From positions 1 to 64,000 of the forward strand of contig NZ_JASBRE010000022.1 in the NCBI RefSeq assembly GCF_029960815.1: a DNA stretch of 64,000 nucleotides, in the 5' to 3' direction. Under the pieces are notes generated by a model. It was given only the letters and a program-made list of their open reading frames with translations. It was not told the origin of the DNA and searched no databases. Both the position numbers and the translations under genes were made by a program. Position 1 is the stretch's first letter; every line of letters starts with the position of its first letter. Shown piece after piece: positions 52,096 through 61,106 of the stretch. This DNA comes from Pseudomonas sp. AL03 (GTDB lineage Bacteria; Pseudomonadota; Gammaproteobacteria; Pseudomonadales; Pseudomonadaceae).

Positions 52096-54264
52096 TCACA
52101 CCCCCGACAGTTGCAGCGGCAGTTCGCGCAAGCGCTGCCCGGTCAGGGCAAACACCGCGTTGGCCACTGCCGGCGCCGTGGGCGGCACACCGACCTCGCC
52201 GATGCCGCCGGGTTTGTCGCTGCTGGGCACGATATGCACTTCGACCACCGGCATTTCGTTGAGCCGCAGCACCTGATAGTCGTGGTAATTGGACTGCACC
52301 ACTTGCCCGTTCTTGAAGGTCAGTTTGCTGTGCAAAGTAAATCCGAGGCCGAACGTGATGGCCGACTCCATTTGCGCCGCGATGCTCATCGGGTTGACCG
52401 CAATGCCGCAATCCACTGCGCACACCACCCGGTGTACGCGGATCGCCAGGTTGTCCTGGGACACCTCGGCCACCTGGGCAACGTAACTGCCGAAGGACTC
52501 ATGCACCGCGACACCCAACGCATGGCCGTCCGGCAGTGGCGCCTTCCAATCGGCTTTTTCGACGGCCAGGTTCAGCACGCCAAGATGCCGTGGATGGTCC
52601 TTGAGCAAGGTTCGCCGGTAGTCGACCGGATCCTTGCCGGCAGCCGTGGCCAGTTCGTCGATCAGCGACTCCATCACGAACGCGGTGTGGGTGTGCCCTA
52701 CCGAACGTAGCCAGAGCACACGGATGCCGGTTTGCGGAGAATGCAGATCAACCTGGTGATTGGCCAACCCCTCAAGGTAAGGGCTGTCGGCGACCCCTTC
52801 GACAGAGGTTTTGTCGATGCCTTTCTTGACCATGGTCGCCTCGAATGACGTGCCCGCCATGATCGACTGCCCGACCATGACATGCTTCCAGGCGATCGGC
52901 ATCCCGCCGGCATCGAGGCCGATGCGTGCCTGATGGAGGAACGCCGAACGGTAGTACCCGCCGCGGATGTCGTCCTCCCGCGACCAGACGGTTTTCACCG
53001 GCGCGCCCGCTGCTTTGGCGACTTCCACGGCTTCAGCGACAAAGTCCGAGGTCGGATTGGCCCGGCGACCGAAACCGCCGCCCAGAAACTCGGTATGAAT
53101 CTCCACCTGCTCGGGTTTGAGCCCGGTGATTTTCCCCGCGACCATTTGATCCAGCGTCTGGAATTGAGTGCCGGTCCAGATTTCGCATTTGTCCTGGGTG
53201 ATTTTCACCGTGCAATTGAGCGGCTCCATCGGCGCGTGGGCCAGGTACGGCACGCTGTACTCGACATCGATAGTCTTCGCCGCTTTACCCAGACCAGCCG
53301 CGACATCACCGGCCTGACTGGCCGAAGTGCCAGGGGTGGCGGCGAGTTTGCGGAAGCTTTCCAGTAGCTTCTCACTGTCGAGTCCGGTGTTGGGCCCCAG
53401 ATCCCAATCGACCTTCAACGCATCGCGCCCCAGCTTCGCCGCCCAGTAATGATCGGCAATCACCGCCACCCCGGTGGGCACCTGCACGACTTTGTGCACG
53501 CCCGGTATCGCCAGCGCTTCGGCGCCTTCGAAGGATTTGACGCTGCCGCCGAACACCGGTGAACGCGCGACCATGGCGGTCATTAGCCCGTCGAACTGCA
53601 CGTCCATGCCGAACTTGGCGCGGCCGGTGATTTTCTCCGGCGTGTCCAGGCGCTTGGTCGGTTTGCCAATGAGTTTCCAGTCCTTGGACTCCTTGAGCTT
53701 GATCGACGCCGGATCCGGCACCGGTAGCTTGCCGGCGTCATCGGCCAGTTCGCCGTAGGTGGCGCGTTTGTCGCCAGCAATCACCACACCCGATTCGGTG
53801 CGAATCTCGGAAGGTGCGACGTTGAAGCGTTTAGCGGCCGCGTCGATCAACATCAAACGCGCTGCGGCACCGGCCTGACGGTAACGGTCGAATTCCATCC
53901 AGGTCGAGGTCGAACCACCGGTAATTTGCATCCCGCCGAACCCGGCCATACCGTACTCGGCTGCCGAGGCCGGCGAATGTTCTACACGGATCTTCGACCA
54001 GTCGGCGTCCAGTTCTTCGGCGATCAGCATGGTCAGGCCGGTCCAGATGCCTTGGCCCATTTCCGAATGGCCGAGCAGTACGGTGACGCTGTTGTCATTG
54101 CCGATCCGTAAAAACGCATTGGGCGCGAAAACATTGCCTTGGTTCTCGGCGCTGAGGGCAAAGCGATGGGCACCAGGGATGACAAATGCCACCACCAGAC
54201 CACCGCCCAGCAACGCGCCGCCCTTGAGAAAACCACGGCGCGACAGAGGATTGAGGCTCTTCAT
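52096..54264 (-). CDS. Molybdopterin-binding subunit of a xanthine dehydrogenase-family oxidase (IorB-like)
   Basis: A 722-residue large subunit of the isoquinoline 1-oxidoreductase/aldehyde oxidase type. It has a Tat signal (SRRGFLKGGALLGGGLVVAF), so the folded, cofactor-loaded protein is exported. Molybdopterin-binding landmarks include GHSEMGQGIWTGL, EFLGGGFGRRANP and, near the end, GGIGEVGVPPTAPA with the probable catalytic Glu. The substrate is unknown; aldehydes or N-heterocycles are typical. It lies between the 2Fe-2S and cytochrome c genes; no FAD subunit gene is present, as is usual for the Ior type. Confidence 0.88.
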   Translation of the reverse strand: MKSLNPLSRRGFLKGGALLGGGLVVAFVIPGAHRFALSAENQGNVFAPNAFLRIGNDNSVTVLLGHSEMGQGIWTGLTMLIAEELDADWSKIRVEHSPASAAEYGMAGFGGMQITGGSTSTWMEFDRYRQAGAAARLMLIDAAAKRFNVAPSEIRTESGVVIAGDKRATYGELADDAGKLPVPDPASIKLKESKDWKLIGKPTKRLDTPEKITGRAKFGMDVQFDGLMTAMVARSPVFGGSVKSFEGAEALAIPGVHKVVQVPTGVAVIADHYWAAKLGRDALKVDWDLGPNTGLDSEKLLESFRKLAATPGTSASQAGDVAAGLGKAAKTIDVEYSVPYLAHAPMEPLNCTVKITQDKCEIWTGTQFQTLDQMVAGKITGLKPEQVEIHTEFLGGGFGRRANPTSDFVAEAVEVAKAAGAPVKTVWSREDDIRGGYYRSAFLHQARIGLDAGGMPIAWKHVMVGQSIMAGTSFEATMVKKGIDKTSVEGVADSPYLEGLANHQVDLHSPQTGIRVLWLRSVGHTHTAFVMESLIDELATAAGKDPVDYRRTLLKDHPRHLGVLNLAVEKADWKAPLPDGHALGVAVHESFGSYVAQVAEVSQDNLAIRVHRVVCAVDCGIAVNPMSIAAQMESAITFGLGFTLHSKLTFKNGQVVQSNYHDYQVLRLNEMPVVEVHIVPSSDKPGGIGEVGVPPTAPAVANAVFALTGQRLRELPLQLSGV

Positions 54265-54289
54265 TGCTCAGACTCCCTTCAATGTGGCA

Positions 54290-54745
54290 TCAACCAATCT
54301 CGGCGGCGCGTTTGACCGCTGCACGGATTCTTGGGTAGGTGCCGCAGCGGCAGATGTTGCCGGACAACGCCTGATCAATGTCGCTGTCGGTGGGTCGAGG
54401 AATCTTCGCCAGCAAGGCCGCCGCCGACATGATCTGCCCGGACTGGCAGTAACCGCACTGGACCACATCGAGTTCGGCCCAGGCTTGTTGCACCGGGTGT
54501 GAACCGTCGGTGGACAGGCCTTCGATAGTGAGGATTTTTTGCCCGTGGGCCACGGCCGTGGCGGGGGTGATACAGGAGCGCAGCGGCGCGCCGTCGACGT
54601 GCACGGTGCAGGCCCCGCATTGGGCCATGCCGCAACCAAATTTGGTGCCGGTCAGGTGCGCGACATCGCGCAGGACCCACAGTAGCGGCATGTCTGCGGG
54701 GACATCCAGCGCCTGGTCCTTGCCATTGATGTTGAGGGTCAGCAT
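54290..54745 (-). CDS. 2Fe-2S subunit of the xanthine dehydrogenase-family oxidase (IorA-like)
   Basis: A 151-residue protein with two [2Fe-2S] sites: the plant-ferredoxin-type CGMAQCGAC with a later Cys (LRSC), and the helical CGYCQSGQ...NICRCGTY motif. It passes electrons from the molybdenum site to the cytochrome. It has no signal peptide, so it probably travels through the Tat system bound to its Tat-signal-carrying partner. GAGGA lies 8 bases before the ATG at 54745. First gene of the three-gene leftward operon. Confidence 0.9.
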   Translation of the reverse strand: MLTLNINGKDQALDVPADMPLLWVLRDVAHLTGTKFGCGMAQCGACTVHVDGAPLRSCITPATAVAHGQKILTIEGLSTDGSHPVQQAWAELDVVQCGYCQSGQIMSAAALLAKIPRPTDSDIDQALSGNICRCGTYPRIRAAVKRAAEIG

Positions 54746-55024
54746 TGCGAATGTCCTCAGACTCACGGTGACGCCTTATTTTTTTTGGGTCGGCGTTATC
54801 CTTTCAGCTAAGCGCAAATTGCCGGGCGAGACAGGTTCATCGACCACCGGTCACACAAAAGGGAGCGTTGGGCCGTCACTGATACCCGCCACAAGGTCAT
54901 GTCGACATCGTTGATTCCGTCGACAACGGAACTCTTTTAACTTGTCGATCTACGGTAAGGCCAGACGCCCAGAGGCTGACTACGCTGAAAGTCCAGCCTG
55001 AGCAATCCGTAGAGGAGCTACGCC

Positions 55025-55522
55025 ATGCACCGCGTTCAAAAACTGACCCCCTGCCTCTGGTTCGACGATCAGGCCGAAGAGGCGGCGAAGTTTTACTGTT
55101 CGGTCTTCGATCATTCGAAAATCACCACCATCACTCACTACGGCAACGCCGGTCATGAGGTTCATGGCAAGCCTGAAGGCTCGGTGTTGACGGTCAGTTT
55201 CGAACTCGACGGACAGCCTTTCACAGGCCTCAATGGCGGCCCCGATTTCACGTTCAGCGAAGCGATTTCATTTCAGGTCAACTGCCAGACCCAGGACGAA
55301 GTCGACCATTTCTGGGGGGCGCTGTCCGCCCATCCACAGAACGAGCAATGCGGTTGGCTCAAGGACAAATTCGGCTTGTCCTGGCAGATCGTGCCGGTCG
55401 CCATGATGGACATGTTGAAAGATCCTGACACGACAAAATCCCAGCGCGCCATGCAAGCCATGATGCAGATGAAAAAACTCGACATCGCCACCTTGCAGCG
55501 GGCCTTTAACGGCGAGAGCTAA
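55025..55522 (+). CDS. PhnB-like VOC family protein
   Basis: A 165-residue protein of the PhnB/3-demethylubiquinone methyltransferase-like VOC branch: LTPCLWFDDQAEEAAKFYCS at the start, GGPDFTFSEAISFQVNCQ in the middle and DKFGLSWQIVP near the end. GAGGAG precedes the ATG by about 7 bases. The enzymatic role is not known. The AraC regulator gene begins 35 bp downstream on the same strand. The 279-bp region upstream shows no recognisable regulatory site. Confidence 0.85.
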   Translation: MHRVQKLTPCLWFDDQAEEAAKFYCSVFDHSKITTITHYGNAGHEVHGKPEGSVLTVSFELDGQPFTGLNGGPDFTFSEAISFQVNCQTQDEVDHFWGALSAHPQNEQCGWLKDKFGLSWQIVPVAMMDMLKDPDTTKSQRAMQAMMQMKKLDIATLQRAFNGES

Positions 55523-55557
55523 TACACTCCGGTTCTGACCTGCCGAGGACGCTGATA

Positions 55558-56391
55558 ATGAAGCCCGCCGTTGCCAAAGACGCTGACAAAGCCCCGCGCT
55601 TCTGGCGCGACGACGCACTGCCCTTCATCGAGGCGCGGGCCATCGCCGACGGCCGCGAGGTCTGCTATTCACGGCATTCCCACGCGCACTTTTCCATCGG
55701 CGCGATCACTGCCGGGCGCAGCACCTATCTCCACGAGCAATCGGAATGTCAGGTCAGTGCCGGCACCGTGGTGCTGATGAACCCCGGTGATGTCCACGCC
55801 TGCAATCCCATCGATGACCAACCGTGGTCGTACCTGATGCTGTACGTCGAGACACCCTGGCTGACCGATTTGCAGCATCAGCTCGGCATCAGCCAGGACT
55901 TGGCGTTTCGCCGGTTTTCCATCACCCACACTCACGACAGCGACCTGTTTGCCGGCCTCAAAGGTTTGTACGAAGTGCTGGTCGATGCGCAGCAAGACGT
56001 GCTGCGCAAGCAAAGCGCGGCCGTGGAGTTTTTCACCGACCTGCAGCAGCGGCTCAATCCGATCGATCAGCCGCTGCGCGAGCCCAATTTCAAACTGGAA
56101 CGGGCGGCCGATTACATTCGCGACAACTGCACGCAAATGCTCAAGCTCGAAGCTATTTGCGAGGCTGCTCAGCTATCGCCGTCCTACCTGATCCGCGCGT
56201 TCAAGCAGCATTACGGCATGACACCCCACGCGTTTCTGGTCAACCGGCGCATCCAGTTCGCCCGCGATCAACTGCGCAGCGGCAAGCTGATCGCCGATGT
56301 GGCGCTGGAGGCGGGGTTTGCCGATCAGGCGCATTTTCAGCGTGCGTTCAAACAGCATCTGGCGGCGACGCCGGGGCAGTACCGCGGGTGA
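55558..56391 (+). CDS. AraC-family transcriptional regulator
   Basis: A 277-residue regulator with an N-terminal cupin-like sensor (SRHSHAHFSIGAITAGRSTY and VVLMNPGDVHACNP) and a C-terminal double helix-turn-helix (LEAICEAAQLSPSYLIRAFK and IADVALEAGFADQAHFQRAF). AraC proteins of this shape often control an adjacent LysE-type exporter, and one follows convergently 10 bp away. The ligand is unknown. Confidence 0.92.
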   Translation: MKPAVAKDADKAPRFWRDDALPFIEARAIADGREVCYSRHSHAHFSIGAITAGRSTYLHEQSECQVSAGTVVLMNPGDVHACNPIDDQPWSYLMLYVETPWLTDLQHQLGISQDLAFRRFSITHTHDSDLFAGLKGLYEVLVDAQQDVLRKQSAAVEFFTDLQQRLNPIDQPLREPNFKLERAADYIRDNCTQMLKLEAICEAAQLSPSYLIRAFKQHYGMTPHAFLVNRRIQFARDQLRSGKLIADVALEAGFADQAHFQRAFKQHLAATPGQYRG

Positions 56392-56401
56392 CTCAAGTAC
56401 T

Positions 56402-56989
56402 CTAGGGCAACAACAGGTACACCGCGCTCGCCGCCAGCAGCAACGCCATGCTCCGATTGAACAGGCGCATGCCCGCCGGGTTGTTCAAATAGCCGCGCAA
56501 AAAGGTCCCGGCATACGCCCAGCAACCCACGGACAGGTAGCAGATCACCAGATACACCGCCGCAAACTGCCAGACCAGCCGCGCCTCGCCATCCGCTACA
56601 AAAGCGCCCATGCCTGCCACGCAGGCCAACCAGGCTTTCGGGTTGAGCCACTGCATGACGGCGCCGTACAACATCGACGGCGCCCGGCCTGATTCCTTAG
56701 CATCGAGATGGCCCTTGTCGGCGGCCAACTTGAAGGCCATGTACAACAGGAACGCTACACCCGCCCATTGCACCACCTGCGTCAGCGCGGGCCATAACCG
56801 CAACAACTCGTGCAGCCCCAACCCCATCAGCACCAACAACACAACAAAACCCAGGGTTGCGCCGGCCACATGCCGTTGACTGGCACGAAAACCAAACCGT
56901 GCCCCTGAACTCAGCGCGACAATATTCACCGGTCCCGGCGTTATCGAAGCGACCAGTGCAAACGCCGCCATGGAGATAATCAGACTCAT
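56402..56989 (-). CDS. LysE-family amino acid exporter
   Basis: A 195-residue inner-membrane protein with about six helices and the family motif ASITPGPVNIVALSSGARFG at the N-terminus. The conserved QWLNPKAW segment is present. It exports an amino acid or a related metabolite. The ATG at 56989 has GAAGG 6 bases upstream. It is convergent with the AraC gene. Confidence 0.9.
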   Translation of the reverse strand: MSLIISMAAFALVASITPGPVNIVALSSGARFGFRASQRHVAGATLGFVVLLVLMGLGLHELLRLWPALTQVVQWAGVAFLLYMAFKLAADKGHLDAKESGRAPSMLYGAVMQWLNPKAWLACVAGMGAFVADGEARLVWQFAAVYLVICYLSVGCWAYAGTFLRGYLNNPAGMRLFNRSMALLLAASAVYLLLP

Positions 56990-57239
56990 CACAGACCTTC
57001 TTCAATTCAGTTGAACGAGGCCTCAGGGTAAAGAGCGGCGTGATGGCTGTATTGAAGAAAACACCCCTCACCTGTACCGCGACGGCCCAAGAAGCTCGCC
57101 TGACCAGCCTTCTGATGTAACGGAATAATTCACGGATATTTACCTGTAGAGCAGATCCTTATACGATGAAGCCGCATCTAGTGCTCTCCATCAGGTATGA
57201 GTAGGCTATGGTTATTCAGTGCATGACAAAGCGACCTAA

Positions 57240-57329
57240 CAAATTGTGCTCTATCGTCACGCAAATTGTGCGCGGACAAATAAACGGAAGCTGTATACGG
57301 GTTCAATTATTTCTATAACTACATATAAT
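57240..57329 (+). promoter_or_regulatory. Direct repeats and candidate promoter of the glycosyltransferase gene
   Basis: CAAATTGTGC occurs twice in the same orientation (57240–57249 and 57262–57271), 22 bp apart, i.e. two DNA turns, as expected for a regulator bound on one face. Downstream a perfect TATAAT (57324–57329) has a weak -35 (TTCAAT, 57302–57307) 16 bp before it. A weak -35 beneath upstream repeats suggests activation. The rest of the 359-bp gap from 56990 shows nothing else recognised. Confidence 0.4.
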
Positions 57330-57348
57330 ACTATTGAGCACCTGAACG

Positions 57349-58158
57349 ATGAACAATATTAGCCTTCCAACTGAAAGCGCTAAAACCTTTAGCATAGTTA
57401 TAGTAAATTACAAGACGCCGGAAATTACCAAGATATGCTTAGACTTATTGCGTCAGCATATAGGCAACCAGAGCGTACCCATATGGGTAGTTGACAACTA
57501 TTCCGCCGATGAAAGCACTGAATATTTGCGCACACTTAACTGGATCAATTTAATCGAGCGTTCTGTTTCTGAGCCAGAACCAGGCCATATCGCACATGGC
57601 AAAGCACTTGACCTGGTGTTGGAGCGAGTCGAAACTGATTATTTATTCCTATTGCACACCGATACATTTATTTTCGATAAAAATGTTTTTCCAATGATGC
57701 TGAACAAATGCATCAACAACCAAAAAATCGTAGCCGTCGGCTGTGTAGAGCAACTAAATCGTGGCGCCACGAGAACGCTTTGGCGCTTTAGCTCACGACT
57801 ATTCAAACACCATTTCAGACACCTGAAAATCTCCATAGGATTACGTTCCAGAGAACCAAAACCGTACAGAGAAGTCTACTTGAAGAGTTTCTGTACATTG
57901 TGGAACTGCAAACTTATTAAACAGCACAACCTGCATTTTTCGATGGATGATCGTGTGCCTGGCTATACCCTCCAAGATCGCATGACCGAGTTGGGCTACA
58001 TCGTTGAATTGTTATCACCGCGTAAAATTTTCAGCTGTCTGGATCATATCCAGTCCGGCACTGTCGCAGCGGCTGGCGGCTATGAAAAGACTCATAGACG
58101 AACCAAAATGTACAACAACATCCTGAAGCGCCTGAACAATGACGACCGCAAAGTTTAA
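57349..58158 (+). CDS. Glycosyltransferase family 2 protein
   Basis: A 269-residue soluble GT-A-fold transferase: FSIVIVNYKTPEITKICLDL at the start, VVDNYSADES for nucleotide binding and the DxD-type LLHTDTFIFD metal motif at about residue 105. It has no membrane segment. The coding sequence is much AT-richer than its neighbours and uses codons such as ATA, TTA and AGA freely, so it is probably acquired. The acceptor is unknown; surface glycans or a glycosylated protein are typical. A 2OG-oxygenase gene follows 83 bp downstream on the same strand. Confidence 0.85.
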   Translation: MNNISLPTESAKTFSIVIVNYKTPEITKICLDLLRQHIGNQSVPIWVVDNYSADESTEYLRTLNWINLIERSVSEPEPGHIAHGKALDLVLERVETDYLFLLHTDTFIFDKNVFPMMLNKCINNQKIVAVGCVEQLNRGATRTLWRFSSRLFKHHFRHLKISIGLRSREPKPYREVYLKSFCTLWNCKLIKQHNLHFSMDDRVPGYTLQDRMTELGYIVELLSPRKIFSCLDHIQSGTVAAAGGYEKTHRRTKMYNNILKRLNNDDRKV

Positions 58159-58241
58159 GCGACGAAGACACGCAACGAGCACGGCGTTCGACGCTGTTTG
58201 AAGCCACCCATAAGTCTTTATATTAAGTTGTTGGAGCGGTA

Positions 58242-59045
58242 ATGACACCCATCACTCAAGCACTGCCGATCACCCTCTCCCCGGAGCTTGATTTCGACCA
58301 GAGCGCCGCCAGCGCCTTTGGTGACTCATTGGCCAGTCGCTATACTCAGGCTACGCCATTTCCGCACATCGTCATCGATAACTTCTTGCACGAAGACCTG
58401 ATTGCAAGTATCTGCTCGCACTTCCCAGTCGAGCCGACCCACAACGAAATGCTGTACGAGCGCGGCTATAAAGGTCAACGAAAACGTCAAATTAGTCCCA
58501 ACGAATGCCCCCCTTATTTGAAGACTGTTTTCAACGCCTTTAATTCGGCTCCCATGCTGCAGTTTCTTGAAAAGCTCACAGGCATCGAAGGTTTGATACC
58601 CGACCCGTACTTTACCGGTGGCGGGCTGCATGAAACGAAAAGCGGTGGTTTCCTGGGGGTACACTCGGACTTCAGGCTCAACAAAAAGCTTAATGTTGAG
58701 CGCAGACTGAATGTCATCATTTATCTGAATGAAGGCTGGCAAGACGAATTCGGCGGCCACCTGGAACTTTGGGATGTTGACATGAAGACCTGCCTTAAAA
58801 AAGTCCTGCCCATTTACAATCGCTGTGTCATTTTCAACACAGACAAAGACAGTAATCATGGGCACCCAGAGCCTTTAACGACGCCAGAGCACATCACGCG
58901 CAAGTCTATAGCGCTTTATTACTACACCGCAGGAACCATGGCGATCGACCCCGCACAACGAAACAAAACCCACTACAAGCCTAGGCCTAAAGATCGTTTT
59001 AGCCTCAAGTACTACATGAGCAAACTAATCAAGAAGAAAAACTAA
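58242..59045 (+). CDS. 2-oxoglutarate/Fe(II)-dependent oxygenase (prolyl-4-hydroxylase-like)
   Basis: A 267-residue protein with the double-stranded beta-helix metal triad: His and Asp in GVHSDFRLN, then the distal His in NHGHPEPLTTP, and a 2OG-binding basic residue in TRKSIALYYYT. The RRLNVIIYLNEGWQDEFGGH segment is typical of prolyl-4-hydroxylase-type domains. It probably hydroxylates a protein or a sugar. GGAGCG lies directly upstream of the ATG. It follows the low-GC glycosyltransferase gene and itself is moderately AT-rich towards the end (KLIKKKN). Confidence 0.85.
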   Translation: MTPITQALPITLSPELDFDQSAASAFGDSLASRYTQATPFPHIVIDNFLHEDLIASICSHFPVEPTHNEMLYERGYKGQRKRQISPNECPPYLKTVFNAFNSAPMLQFLEKLTGIEGLIPDPYFTGGGLHETKSGGFLGVHSDFRLNKKLNVERRLNVIIYLNEGWQDEFGGHLELWDVDMKTCLKKVLPIYNRCVIFNTDKDSNHGHPEPLTTPEHITRKSIALYYYTAGTMAIDPAQRNKTHYKPRPKDRFSLKYYMSKLIKKKN

Positions 59046-59163
59046 ACTATATAGCCAGACGAGGCGCGGCAGGCCTGTAGTTTATGCCGCCGTCTACAGG
59101 GCCTACGAATTCTCTGTCGATTTTCCGGTGGAGGCGATAGCCGACGCGTCTTATGCTCATTCC

Positions 59164-60246
59164 ATGAACCTACAAAACGCTGTGCTTCCGCCCCACGCCG
59201 AGATGGTTCGCGCCATGCTCGAACGAGACACCGCCTACGAGGGGGTGTTTTTTACCGCGGTCAAAACCACCGGCATTTTTTGCCGCCCCAGCTGCACGGC
59301 GCGCAAGCCGAAGCCGGAGAACGTCGAGTTCTTCGCCCATGCCGATGAGTGCATGTCGGCCGGCTACCGCGCCTGTCTGCGCTGCAAGCCGCTGGACGCG
59401 GCGGCCATCGCGCCGGACTGGGTGCAGCGGCTGCTGAAATCGGTAGACGCCGAGCCCGACCAGCGCTGGACCGATGCCCAGTTGCTGGCCGAAGGCATCG
59501 AGCCGCTGAAGTTGCGACGCTGGTTCAAACAGCATTTCAGCATGACGTTTCATGCCTGGCTGCGCACTCGACGCCTCGGCATGGCGTTGGGCGGGATCAA
59601 ACAGGGCGATTCCATCGACAACGCCGCGTTCGACTCGGGCTACGAGTCCCTGAGCGGGTTTCGTGATGCGTTTCAAAAGTCCTTCCACATCACACCCGGC
59701 CGCGCCGCCTACAGCGAGCCGCTGCTGTTCACCCGCCTGACCACACCGCTGGGGCCGATGATCGCCATGGCCGAACGACGCGGGCTGGTGCTGCTGGAGT
59801 TTCTTGATCGGCCAGCGCTGACCAAGGAAGTCGAAGCGCTGCAGAACCGCTATGGCTATGCCGTGGCACCGGGGCACAACGGACACTTGCAGCAAATCGA
59901 ACAGGAACTGGCGCAGTATTTCGCCGGAAAACTGACTGAATTCCACGTTCCACTGCACCTGCCTGGCAGCGATTTCGCCCGGCAAGTCTGGGCTGAACTG
60001 GCGAAAATCCCTTACGGCCAGACCAGCACCTACGGCGCCATTGCCGCGCTATTGGGCAAACCCGGCGCCAGTCGCGCCGTGGGCCTGGCCAACGGGCATA
60101 ACCGTCTGGCGATTGTGTTGCCCTGTCACCGGGTGATCGGTGCGGACGGCTCACTGACCGGCTATGGTGGAGGACAACCACGCAAGGCGTTCTTGTTAAG
60201 GCTGGAAAAAGCGGCGGTGCAGATCACGCAACAACTCGCATTCTGA
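59164..60246 (+). CDS. ada: Bifunctional regulator/O6-methylguanine-DNA methyltransferase Ada
   Basis: Ada repairs methylphosphotriesters and O6-methylguanine and, once methylated, activates the adaptive response to alkylation. The 360-residue protein has the N-terminal zinc site Cys40, Cys44, Cys71 and Cys74 (CRPSC...CLRC), an AraC-like helix-turn-helix (residues about 105–180) and the C-terminal acceptor Cys321 in PCHRV. All key residues are intact. The start at 59164 is chosen because the MNLQNAVLPPHAEMVRAML N-terminus fits the family. Two further genes follow on the same strand, including a DNA glycosylase. Confidence 0.95.
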   Translation: MNLQNAVLPPHAEMVRAMLERDTAYEGVFFTAVKTTGIFCRPSCTARKPKPENVEFFAHADECMSAGYRACLRCKPLDAAAIAPDWVQRLLKSVDAEPDQRWTDAQLLAEGIEPLKLRRWFKQHFSMTFHAWLRTRRLGMALGGIKQGDSIDNAAFDSGYESLSGFRDAFQKSFHITPGRAAYSEPLLFTRLTTPLGPMIAMAERRGLVLLEFLDRPALTKEVEALQNRYGYAVAPGHNGHLQQIEQELAQYFAGKLTEFHVPLHLPGSDFARQVWAELAKIPYGQTSTYGAIAALLGKPGASRAVGLANGHNRLAIVLPCHRVIGADGSLTGYGGGQPRKAFLLRLEKAAVQITQQLAF

Positions 60247-60288
60247 TCACTCGCAGGTTTCTCAAAAAGTCATAAGGAAGGACATTCG

Positions 60289-61101
60289 ATGGACACGCTC
60301 GACAACCAGTTTCACCAGTTGCACCAGGACGGCCTGCTGATTCTCACCAACGTCGCCGATGCCGCCGGCGCGCGAATCGTAGAGCAACTGGGCAGCAAAG
60401 CCGTTGCCACCAGCAGTGCGGCGGTGGCCTGGGCTCACGGTTATCAGGATGGCAACGCCCTGCCCCTTGAGCGCCTGATATCAACGGTCGAGTCCATCGT
60501 TCGGGTAATCTCGGTGCCGTTGACGGTGGACATCGAGGCCGGTTATTCCGATGACCTGACACGGGTTGCCGAGATCATTGACGCGGTGATTGCCGCCGGG
60601 GCTGTCGGGATCAACATCGAGGACGGCGCTTCCCCGCCTGAGCTGCTGGCACGCAAGATTGAAATCGCTCGGCAGGTTGCCAGTCGCCGTAATGTGAAGC
60701 TGTTCATCAACGCCCGCACCGATGTGTACCTTAAAAGTCTGGTGCCTGCCGAAGATCGGGTTGCAGAGACGCTCAAGCGCGCCGCGTTGTATCAGGCGGC
60801 CGGTGCCGATGGCTTGTTCCCGGCAGGCGTCACGGCAGAGTACGAGATCGCTGCGTTGTGCCAAGGCACCTCGCTGCCGGTGAACGTGCTCGGGCTCCCC
60901 GGCCTGCCGTCGCCCGAAGAGCTGAAAGCGCTCGGCGTACGCCGTTTGAGCGCAGGTTCGGGTATCGCCGAGTTTCTTTATGGTGCCATGGCATCCCTGG
61001 CCAAGCGCTTTCTGGAAACCGGCAAGCTCGACAGTAGCCACCTCAAGGCCTTCACCTACGGGGAAGTTAACGCCCTCTTGGCGCCGACACGGAAAGTTTG
61101 A
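60289..61101 (+). CDS. Isocitrate lyase/phosphoenolpyruvate mutase superfamily protein
   Basis: A 270-residue TIM-barrel enzyme with the superfamily motifs VDIEAGY, GINIEDG (metal-binding Asp/Glu) and LFINARTDVYL. It lacks the isocitrate lyase KKCGH loop, so it is more likely an oxaloacetate decarboxylase, 2-methylisocitrate-lyase-like or carboxyphosphonoenolpyruvate-type enzyme. It sits between ada and the glycosylase gene with a 4-bp or near overlap to the latter, so it may be induced by alkylation damage, but I see no mechanistic link. Confidence 0.85.
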   Translation: MDTLDNQFHQLHQDGLLILTNVADAAGARIVEQLGSKAVATSSAAVAWAHGYQDGNALPLERLISTVESIVRVISVPLTVDIEAGYSDDLTRVAEIIDAVIAAGAVGINIEDGASPPELLARKIEIARQVASRRNVKLFINARTDVYLKSLVPAEDRVAETLKRAALYQAAGADGLFPAGVTAEYEIAALCQGTSLPVNVLGLPGLPSPEELKALGVRRLSAGSGIAEFLYGAMASLAKRFLETGKLDSSHLKAFTYGEVNALLAPTRKV

Positions 61102-61106
61102 CCTCC

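Noticed and set aside
54767..55024. Possible riboswitch or sRNA upstream of the PhnB-like gene
   Set aside because: Some short inverted repeats are present (around GTCGAC), but no extended stem, terminator or known motif could be supported.
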